This document shows, piece after piece, positions 18,389 through 25,714 of a DNA stretch of 38,646 nt. Source of the DNA: Bacillota bacterium (GTDB lineage: Bacteria; Bacillota; Clostridia; Christensenellales; CAG-138); contig JAEEKE010000135.1 of NCBI GenBank assembly GCA_016282255.1, forward strand, positions 1 through 38,646. Reading direction: 5' to 3'. The stretch's first letter is position 1. Each line of letters starts with the position of its first letter. A program made the translations under genes and the position numbers. Below the pieces are notes generated by a model. It ran no database searches and was not told where the DNA came from. It saw only the letters and a list, made by a program, of their open reading frames with translations.

Positions 18389-19367
18389 AATGTTCGACGC
18401 CATAGCGCACATAGATGATGACCTTATCGAAGGCTGCCTTGCCCGAATGAAGGCGCGCTCCTCCGCAGGTAGGGCGACCGCGGCCAATGCGGACCTCGGG
18501 GACGGCAAAAAACCCGCCGGAGTCGGAAGGACCCTGATCGTCTGCGCCGCGCTTGCTGCGGCGGTCGCTCTGGCGATTGGCCTGATCGCGCTCCTGCACA
18601 TAGGGGGCAAGAGCCCCGTGCCGATAGGGCCGGTCATCACCCCAGCGCCCGAAGAAACGCCCGCTCCGACAGAGACGCCCGTCCCGACCGAAACGCCTGT
18701 TCCGACAGCGACCCCCGAGCCGGAGCCGACGCTCGAACCGCTCGACATACCGTATTATTCGTATGAGGAACTGCTTTCAATGCTGAAAAACGGTTTCTTC
18801 GGCTCCTACGATTCCGATGGTTACTGGGCCTGCGACGCTTTGTCGGGCGGCGGCGGCGCCGGTCCGACGGGCTTTCTGCACTATTTCCCGGAAGCCGAAA
18901 ATGCAAAGCGGATAAGGGATGAAAGCTGCTTCTACTATATGATGGATACCGAAAACGATACCAGGATCTTCATTTTCTACGATGATCATAATGATTTCCG
19001 AGGTTATGCGGGTTATCCGGTGTTTGTCTGCACGCCCCTCGAACATGAAGCTTTCGCTTCGCTCGAGATAGGCGATCCGATCGAGTCGATCGGAGAAGTG
19101 GATCCCTCGTTCCCGCTGCATTACAGAGCAATAATCGAAAGGCAAAAGCTTCCCGAAAACCCCCATGTGTTTGAAGTTTGGCCTTCCGAGCACACCTATT
19201 CGACCCTTCACTATCTCACCGACGGCGTGCTCCGCATCGACTATGGCCTTGACGAGGCCGGCGACGTCGTGATCAAGGCCATGACCTACGGCGCGGACTG
19301 GAAGCTCGCCAACGCCGGCGGCGTCATCATCGATTACCGCATACTTCCCGGGGATCTCGATTTCTGA
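18375..19367 (+). CDS. Single-pass membrane protein, probable anti-sigma-like N-terminus with extracellular C-terminal domain
   Basis: Overlaps the previous gene by 14 bp. MFDAIAHIDDDLIEGCLARMKAR, TM LIVCAALAAAVALAIGLIALLHI, P/T/E-rich stalk, extracellular domain. Confidence 0.6.
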   Translation: MTGTEMFDAIAHIDDDLIEGCLARMKARSSAGRATAANADLGDGKKPAGVGRTLIVCAALAAAVALAIGLIALLHIGGKSPVPIGPVITPAPEETPAPTETPVPTETPVPTATPEPEPTLEPLDIPYYSYEELLSMLKNGFFGSYDSDGYWACDALSGGGGAGPTGFLHYFPEAENAKRIRDESCFYYMMDTENDTRIFIFYDDHNDFRGYAGYPVFVCTPLEHEAFASLEIGDPIESIGEVDPSFPLHYRAIIERQKLPENPHVFEVWPSEHTYSTLHYLTDGVLRIDYGLDEAGDVVIKAMTYGADWKLANAGGVIIDYRILPGDLDF

Positions 19368-19454
19368 TCCCGGCTCCGAAAAACGCCCCGCTTCGGCGTA
19401 TCCTTATACGGATGCGCCGTTTACGGAGGCGCAGCATAAAGCTGCATAAAAAAC

Positions 19455-19502
19455 TGACCCACCGTGACAGCTTTCTCGGTCGGAAAGCGTCATAGTGGGT
19501 CA
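19455..19502. repeat. Long imperfect hairpin
   Basis: TGACCCAC-c-GTGACaGCTTTC-tcggtcg-GAAAGCGTCAta-GTGGGTCA. Confidence 0.7.
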
Positions 19503-19553
19503 TTCTCTGTCAAGTGCATGAAATGGGCGGGATCGACCGCATTCGCCCGCAGC

Positions 19554-19632
19554 CCGGCGAAGCCGGATTCAGCTTGCGAAGCAAATTTAGCCGGGCAATG
19601 CCCGATTTAGCTCGCCGCAGGCGAAATTAGCT
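19554..19632. repeat. Second copy of the hairpin array with AATTTAGCT-like linkers
   Basis: CCGGCGAAGCCGG-ATTCAGCT-TGCGAAGCA-AATTTAGC-CGGGCAATGCCCG-ATTTAGCT-CGCCGCAGGCG-AAATTAGCT. Confidence 0.9.
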
Positions 19633-20750
19633 TATTTCTCCTGCACCATGCGCACCATGCCGAGCTTTGCGCTCTTTAGCAGAAGGCGCAGGCAGTAGTT
19701 TATGTCCTGCCGGGTCTGCTCGTCGAGGCTGCGGATCGAGAGGATGATCTTCCTCAGGCTCGAATACTTGTTGCGCCCGATATCGCGCAGCGTGCTCGCG
19801 TCGGTATCCTTGAGGATCTGATAGACCGCGTCGCAGAACTTCTCGCGGCGGTCGGGCGGCAGCTCGGTCATCCAGCCCTTGAGCGTGTAGTCCACGAAGC
19901 GGCTCGCGTTCGTGACCGACTCGACCTGTATAAAGCCGCTGCGGTCGAGCTCCCACGAGGCCGTGTCGTGCTGGCGGAGGTTCTGCCCCCTGCTCTTGAC
20001 GATCGTGTATTTCTCCTCGTGCTCGAGCAGCATGCCGACGACCGAGGACTGGGGCACGAGCGTGCTGAGCTTGGGCGAGATGCGCCTGTAGCCGGGGGCG
20101 GAGATGACGCTCCCGTCAAAGCCCGGCCCGTCGAAATTGTAGACGCGCTCGATCAGGTCCTGCACGCCTTCGGATGCGAACGCCGCCGAATAGACCGCGA
20201 GGTTGCCGCCCTTGGAGTGGCCGCCCACGATGAAGCGCACTTCTTTTTCGCCGTCCGCGAGCTGCAGCGCGATGCGCACCGCGTTCTCAAGGTATTTCAC
20301 GGCCTGCTTCTGCGCGGGAACGGGGGAGACGAAGCTCATATTGAGGTCCTCCTTCCAGCCCACGAGCGTGTTGTCGGTGCCGCGGAAGGCGAGGAAATAA
20401 AGCTCCGGCGCGACGCGGCAGGCGACGGCCGCGAACTGGGTCTCGCTCTCCTCGTCGAAAACGTTGACGTAGTATAGGAACTCCAGCGGCCTAAAGCGCT
20501 CCGCGCCCTGCATGGCGCTGAGGAGGTTGAGCTGGTTCTTCGTCAGCTTGAGCGCCCCCGCTTCGTGCTTGATGAGAAGCGTTGAGGCGACCTGCTCGAA
20601 GGGCACGGGCACGAACGCCTTCTGCCCCATCACGCCCTCGAAGGGCAGGTAGGCGAGGCGCGCGGCGATCATCGCGTCGATCTCGTTGAACGGGGCCACG
20701 CCGAAGGGCACGTCGCCGCGCCAGGCAAGGTAATCGTAAAGGTTTGCCAT
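19632..20750 (-). CDS. Mbeg1-like / DUF2974 family protein (alpha/beta-hydrolase-like)
   Basis: MANLYDYLAWRGDVPFGVAPFNEIDAMIAARLAYLPFEG...FLAFRGTDNTLVGWKEDLNMSF...VGGHSKGGNLAVYSA (GxSxG). Start at MANLYDY (20750). Confidence 0.85.
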   Translation of the reverse strand: MANLYDYLAWRGDVPFGVAPFNEIDAMIAARLAYLPFEGVMGQKAFVPVPFEQVASTLLIKHEAGALKLTKNQLNLLSAMQGAERFRPLEFLYYVNVFDEESETQFAAVACRVAPELYFLAFRGTDNTLVGWKEDLNMSFVSPVPAQKQAVKYLENAVRIALQLADGEKEVRFIVGGHSKGGNLAVYSAAFASEGVQDLIERVYNFDGPGFDGSVISAPGYRRISPKLSTLVPQSSVVGMLLEHEEKYTIVKSRGQNLRQHDTASWELDRSGFIQVESVTNASRFVDYTLKGWMTELPPDRREKFCDAVYQILKDTDASTLRDIGRNKYSSLRKIILSIRSLDEQTRQDINYCLRLLLKSAKLGMVRMVQEK

Positions 20751-20914
20751 TGGTTTTCTCCATTCGCACGGCCCGGCGGCCGCGCAGCGGTCTCGAGTCA
20801 TTATACCACAGTTTCCCCTGTTTTGCACGGCTTCGCCCCCGGAAAACGCGCCGGGCGACGCCTCTCCGACAATGAAAAAACGGCCTTTTCGGCCGTTCCC
20901 GGAGCGTTTTCGGC

Positions 20915-22063
20915 TTATTCCTCCCCTTCCTCCGGTTCATCGTGGTCGTCGGGATCGCCGGGCTTCCAGCCGTCGGTCAGATAATCGCGCAGGGAGGTCA
21001 GCTTTTCGTAAACGGTCTTCTTGTTCATGGTGTAGAGCATGCGGTATTCGGTTACATGACAGTTAACGAATCCGATCGAAAGTAGCTTTTCTAGGTGATA
21101 ATACATTGTATTGCGCGTGCAATGAAGCAAATCAGCGAGCTCTTGTCCGTAAGAATAGTGATTTCTGATATGATGCAGGGCCTGCAGCCTGGTTTCATCG
21201 CTGAGAAGCTTTAGCATATGCACATAAACCTTCATCTCGCTTTGTTGGGAACGAAACAGAATTACTCTGTAGACAAGTATTCCGAGAAACAAGAATAGCG
21301 GATTCGATTTGTTGTGATTGACTATGTATGATACTCCGTTGAATGTGAACAAAGAAGGATAGATAATGAATCGGTCAAGCTCATTTGACTTGAACTCAAT
21401 GCCTAGCATGCCGATTGCTTCCAAACTGTTTTTGCGTGCTAAAAACAACTCACGTTCTTGATGTATGAGTTCATTAAAGCCTCTGCTGCGTTCGGAAATG
21501 AATTCCGTTATGCTCTCGACTAAACCACGCAGTTTTTCAAAGTGTTTCATCGGGTTTGTGGCTATATCCAGCAAATCCCATCTATCCTGTGAATGGATAA
21601 ATGTTTTATCAAGAAGTTCCATAAAACTTCCGAGATCCGGGCTTTTGCCAGTCGGTTCAATGTTGCTTTCTCTCGATACCGTATCGTAAAGGCTTGAAAT
21701 TATCATTGAAATCGGAGCATTGCTGTATGAAGCTGATAATCCGTCAAAATCGAGAGATCCTGAATAATCTAAAAGTGGCGTCAGTAATGCGAACCCAAGC
21801 GAAAGAGAAAACTCCCCCGGCTGTTCTTCTCGGAACTCAAGAGGTTTGAAATAATGACACATGAGCTCATCCGGAATAAACGTCGCATCCAGCTCGCGTT
21901 CAAGATCTGCAATTCTAACAAAATACGCCCAATAGTCATCGCTCATATTGTAGTTGGCTGGCTGAATTGCGGCTATTCTATCGCTCGTTCTGTTTTTCGT
22001 AAACCGCTGCGTCAAATATACGAACGCTTCGAAAAAGGGATTTATTTCAGTAGAATACTGCAC
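20915..22063 (-). CDS. ArsR-type winged-helix transcriptional regulator with long N-terminal domain
   Basis: C-terminal LKLLSDETRLQALHHIRNHYSYGQELADLLHCTRNTMYYHLEKLLSIGFVNCH; acidic tail. Confidence 0.7.
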   Translation of the reverse strand: MQYSTEINPFFEAFVYLTQRFTKNRTSDRIAAIQPANYNMSDDYWAYFVRIADLERELDATFIPDELMCHYFKPLEFREEQPGEFSLSLGFALLTPLLDYSGSLDFDGLSASYSNAPISMIISSLYDTVSRESNIEPTGKSPDLGSFMELLDKTFIHSQDRWDLLDIATNPMKHFEKLRGLVESITEFISERSRGFNELIHQERELFLARKNSLEAIGMLGIEFKSNELDRFIIYPSLFTFNGVSYIVNHNKSNPLFLFLGILVYRVILFRSQQSEMKVYVHMLKLLSDETRLQALHHIRNHYSYGQELADLLHCTRNTMYYHLEKLLSIGFVNCHVTEYRMLYTMNKKTVYEKLTSLRDYLTDGWKPGDPDDHDEPEEGEE

Positions 22064-22119
22064 AACTTAATTGCTCCTTTCACTGCTTGCTGGTATTGTA
22101 CAGCAAAATGGCAACAAAT

Positions 22120-22138
22120 TCAAGAAAAAAGTTCTTGA
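22120..22138. promoter_or_regulatory. Inverted repeat overlapping the -35 of the LRR gene; candidate operator
   Basis: TCAAGAA-AAAAG-TTCTTGA. Confidence 0.55.
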
Positions 22139-22163
22139 CAATATAATATAGATGTGATATAAA
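22135..22163 (+). promoter_or_regulatory. Sigma-A-type promoter for the LRR-dockerin gene
   Basis: TTGACA(22135-22140)-N17-TATAAA(22158-22163). Confidence 0.7.
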
Positions 22164-22247
22164 TAAAGCACGATGAGCATCACGCATGATTTCGAAAGGC
22201 CTGTGTGTGCCATCTTTCACGAAGAAAAAGAAACTGGAGGAAAGAAA

Positions 22248-23528
22248 ATGAAAAACAAGATCCTAAGCGCGTTCATAGCCCTGCTTCTTCTGTTTACTGT
22301 TGCACCGAGAATAAATGCGGTTAATGCAACAGATTGGACTGTACCAGAGGGATACAATGAAAATGATTATAATAAAGCCGCTGCATTTCTTGAGCAAACA
22401 GATCCTAGTGGGATCAAGAACGGAGAAAGACTCTCTCCCGATTATGATGTGAATAATCCGGAGACATGGACGAATAATGCAGAAAGCAGAATAGGATTTG
22501 ATGAATATCAAGGCGAAATGAGGATAGTTCAATTTACAACAGCTGCTATGAATTTATACGGGGTACTTGACTTAACGGAATGCGATGCACTGGTATATGT
22601 ATGTGTTCACGGAAACAGGCTGACGGAACTCCTGATCTCAGGGGCTTCAATTTTGCACATTGACTGCGCCGAAAATCAATTAACCGAAATAGATTTATCG
22701 GACTGCCCTGCTCTTGAATGGTTTGACGCCGGGCAGAACCTTTTTAAAGAACTTGATTTCTCAGTATGCCCGAGTATTAATGCTATCACCTGCCACGCAG
22801 GCCAACTCGAGGAAATAAACCTATCTAACTGTCCCAATCTGACGTCGTTATGGGCATACTACAATTCGCTTACGGAACTTGATCTTAAAGGATGTCCGAA
22901 CTTGGTAGATTGCTATTGTGACTACAACAATTTAAACATTGTTGATGTAAGCAATTGCACTATGCTGCGATACTTTTGTTGTGGCTACAACAATTTGACA
23001 GAGCTCGACGTTTCGCACTGCCCGGAACTCATTCAGCTATATACGCAAGGCAATCCAATATCGGAACTTGACTTGAGCAATAATCCTTCACTTCCTCTTG
23101 ATCTTGTAAGGGCATCCGGGGACGGCACGATCGGTTATTTCTTTGAGGACGGTTGGCAAGGTATTCAGTCAATAGTATATGCTCAGCCGAATGAAGGGAG
23201 CGCTTTCAAAGACGCCGAGTTCCTCGGTTGGTACAATGATTCGGGGGAGCTGTTATCGACCAGTCTTGAATACAACTTCTCGAGTGTTATAAACTCCGAG
23301 ACCGTGCTTATCGCCCGCTTCTCCGGCGGAGCGGAGCCAGTGCTTCCCGGTGATATCGATATGAACGGCGAAGTTGCGGTATCGGATGCGATCCTCGCTT
23401 TGCGCGCGGCAATGGGCATATACGAGCTGAACGCCGAAGAATTCGTGGCCGGCGATATGGACGGCAGCGGCTCCGTCACCGTTTCGGACGCGGTGCTGAT
23501 CCTGCGCACGGCCATGGGCATCGCATAA
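22248..23528 (+). CDS. Secreted leucine-rich-repeat protein with C-terminal type I dockerin
   Basis: Signal peptide MKNKILSAFIALLLLFTVAPRINA; eight LRR units such as LDLKGCPNLVDCYCDYNNLNI; dockerin GDIDMNGEVAVSDAILALRAAMG...GDMDGSGSVTVSDAVLILRTAMGIA. Start at 22248 after GGAGGAAAG. Confidence 0.85.
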   Translation: MKNKILSAFIALLLLFTVAPRINAVNATDWTVPEGYNENDYNKAAAFLEQTDPSGIKNGERLSPDYDVNNPETWTNNAESRIGFDEYQGEMRIVQFTTAAMNLYGVLDLTECDALVYVCVHGNRLTELLISGASILHIDCAENQLTEIDLSDCPALEWFDAGQNLFKELDFSVCPSINAITCHAGQLEEINLSNCPNLTSLWAYYNSLTELDLKGCPNLVDCYCDYNNLNIVDVSNCTMLRYFCCGYNNLTELDVSHCPELIQLYTQGNPISELDLSNNPSLPLDLVRASGDGTIGYFFEDGWQGIQSIVYAQPNEGSAFKDAEFLGWYNDSGELLSTSLEYNFSSVINSETVLIARFSGGAEPVLPGDIDMNGEVAVSDAILALRAAMGIYELNAEEFVAGDMDGSGSVTVSDAVLILRTAMGIA

Positions 23529-23555
23529 GAGCGGGGATCTGCCTTTCTGTTTACG

Positions 23556-23581
23556 AAAAGACGGCTTTCGGGCCGTCTTTT
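23556..23581 (+). terminator. Intrinsic terminator
   Basis: AAAAGACGGC-TTTCGG-GCCGTCTTTT. Confidence 0.8.
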
Positions 23582-23693
23582 CATGCGCCTGCGAACGGCG
23601 GGGCCGCCCTTGCCGAAGCTGCCTTTCACCCTTTCCCCTTCCGCCGCATACTGTGTTGGTATCGGGGGCAAGTCCCCCTTTGGGGAGGGAAAA

Positions 23694-24569
23694 ATGGCAG
23701 ACGGCATTCTCGGGGCGGCGCCCCCGGATACGGTAAGATCGAATGAAAAAACGGAGCCGGTGCAGCCCGCGGCGGAGCTTGAAAACGTCCGCCTCCGCTA
23801 TCACGAGCCGGGGGGCGAGACCGAGGCCGTGGGCGGCGTCTCGTTCACGGTGAAGAAGGGCGAGTTCGTCTCGCTGGTCGGGCCCTCGGGCTGCGGGAAG
23901 ACGAGCATCCTGTCGATGCTTGCGGGGGTGGTCAGGCCCTCAAGCGGCAGCGTTTCGGTTTTGGGCAGCCCGCCGGACCCGCGCGCGAACGCGACGGGCT
24001 ATATGCTGCAGCGGGACCATCTGCTCGACTGGCGCACGATAGAGGACAACGCCCTGCTCGGGCTCGAGGTCAAGGGCAGGCTGAACGCTTCGACCCGCGC
24101 CTACGCGCTCGGGCTGCTCGACAAATGCGGCCTGTCGGATTTTCGGCGGCACTACCCCAGGCAGCTCTCGGGCGGGATGCGGCAGAAGGCGGCGCTGGTG
24201 CGCACGCTCGCGTTCTCGCCGGGGCTGCTCCTGCTCGACGAGCCGTTCTCCGCGCTCGATTATCAGACGCGGCTGCTGCTCGAGGGCGAGGTCTGGTCGA
24301 TCATCCGCGGCGCGGGCTGCACGGCCGTGCTCGTGACGCACGATATCTCCGAGGCGATCGCGCTCAGCGACCGCGTGCTCGTGTTCACGGGGCGCCCCGC
24401 AAGGCTCAAGCGGGATATCAGAATAGAGCTCCTGCGCGGCGGCGAGCCGGCGGAGCCCTTTGAAAGAAGGGGCATGGAGCGGTTCAACGAATATTTCGAC
24501 CTGATCTGGGGCGAGCTGGAAGGGGGCGCGGGCGGTGAAAACAGCCGTAAAGGCGAACAGGCGGACTGA
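23694..24569 (+). CDS. ABC transporter ATP-binding protein (nitrate/sulfonate/taurine-type importer)
   Basis: GPSGCGKTS, QRDHLLDWRTIEDN, LSGGMRQKAALVRTLA, LLLLDEPFSALD, VTHDISEAIALSDRVLVFTGRPA. Confidence 0.9.
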   Translation: MADGILGAAPPDTVRSNEKTEPVQPAAELENVRLRYHEPGGETEAVGGVSFTVKKGEFVSLVGPSGCGKTSILSMLAGVVRPSSGSVSVLGSPPDPRANATGYMLQRDHLLDWRTIEDNALLGLEVKGRLNASTRAYALGLLDKCGLSDFRRHYPRQLSGGMRQKAALVRTLAFSPGLLLLDEPFSALDYQTRLLLEGEVWSIIRGAGCTAVLVTHDISEAIALSDRVLVFTGRPARLKRDIRIELLRGGEPAEPFERRGMERFNEYFDLIWGELEGGAGGENSRKGEQAD

Positions 24570-25374
24570 CGCGCCGGTATCCAAAGAGCAGGCGGCCTTT
24601 ATGCGGGCGCTTCGAAAGAAGGCGCACTTCGTTTCATGCATGCGCCTTGCGCTGCTGCTCGGCGCGCTGGGACTGTGGGAGGGCGCGGCAAGGCTCGGCC
24701 TCATCAACACCTTCATTTTCAGCAGCCCTTCGCGCTTTCTTGCGACGCTTTGCCGCCTCGCGGCCGGAGGGGAGCTCTTCTATCACGTCGGCGTGACGCT
24801 GCTCGAGACAGTGCTGGGATTCACGGTCGGCACGCTGCTGGGCACCGCGGCCGCCGCCGCGCTCTGGTGGAGCCCGACGCTTTCGAGGATACTCGATCCC
24901 TATCTCGTGGTGCTCAACGCCCTGCCGAAGATCGCGCTCGGGCCGGTACTGATCGTGTGGGTCGGGGCGGGCATGAAGGCGATAGTCGTGATGGCGCTGC
25001 TCGTTTCGCTGGTCGTGACGGTCATGACCGTGCTGACGGGGTTTAACGAGACCTCGGAGGATAAGCGGCTTTTGATGCGCACGCTCGGAGCCACGCGGCT
25101 GCAGACCTTTATAAAGGTCGTGCTCCCCGCCTCGGTCCCCGCGATCGTGTCCGCGCTCAAGCTCTCGGTCGGCATGAGCTGGGTCGGCGTCATCGTCGGC
25201 GAATACCTCGTCTCCAAGGCAGGGCTCGGGTATCTCACGGTCTACGGCGGACAGGTCTTCAAGCTCGACCTCGTCATGGCCTCGGTCATCGTGCTCGCCG
25301 TGCTCGCCGCGCTGATGTATTACGGCGTTTCGGCGCTTGAAAAAAGCCTGCTGAAAAAGCGGGGGGAGAGGTGA
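24535..25374 (+). CDS. ABC transporter permease (SsuC/TauC-like)
   Basis: Overlaps the ATPase gene by 35 bp; WEGAARLGLINTFIFSSPSRFLATL..., LPKIALGPVLIVWVGAGMKAIVVMALLVSLVVTVMTV (EAA-like loop region). Confidence 0.88.
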   Translation: MKTAVKANRRTDAPVSKEQAAFMRALRKKAHFVSCMRLALLLGALGLWEGAARLGLINTFIFSSPSRFLATLCRLAAGGELFYHVGVTLLETVLGFTVGTLLGTAAAAALWWSPTLSRILDPYLVVLNALPKIALGPVLIVWVGAGMKAIVVMALLVSLVVTVMTVLTGFNETSEDKRLLMRTLGATRLQTFIKVVLPASVPAIVSALKLSVGMSWVGVIVGEYLVSKAGLGYLTVYGGQVFKLDLVMASVIVLAVLAALMYYGVSALEKSLLKKRGER

Positions 25375-25437
25375 CGGCGGCAGTGATATTGCAAATTATA
25401 AAATAAAAACAGTGAAATCCAAATAATAACAGCGTAG

Positions 25438-25700
25438 GGGCGGCAATCTGCCGCCCGCTTGGTATCTGGCGAAAACTGCGGCGGAGAAACGCCATGTACC
25501 GGATTGCGCAGCTATCCCTTCTCCGAGTTTTTGCGCACAAACGTGAAGGGTTAACGGGCGCCTTCGGCGCGATCCTTTCCATCGCTGCTGAGTGATCGCA
25601 TTCGGCGGCTATCGCGCCGCCGCGCGGTGACTCATTAAGCCGCTTGCGGCTTAATGGGCGCGCTCGCATTCGCTCGCGAGGCCGCCCGCACCCTGTTTTG
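25438..25700. repeat. Non-coding block rich in GC hairpins
   Basis: GGGCGGCA-atc-TGCCGCCC (25438-25456); CATTAAGCCGC-TT-GCGGCTTAATG (25633-25656); further palindromes such as GGGCGCCTTCGGCGC and GGCGGCtatcGCGCCGCC. Confidence 0.75.
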
Positions 25701-25714
25701 CGCCGCAAAGCGCT

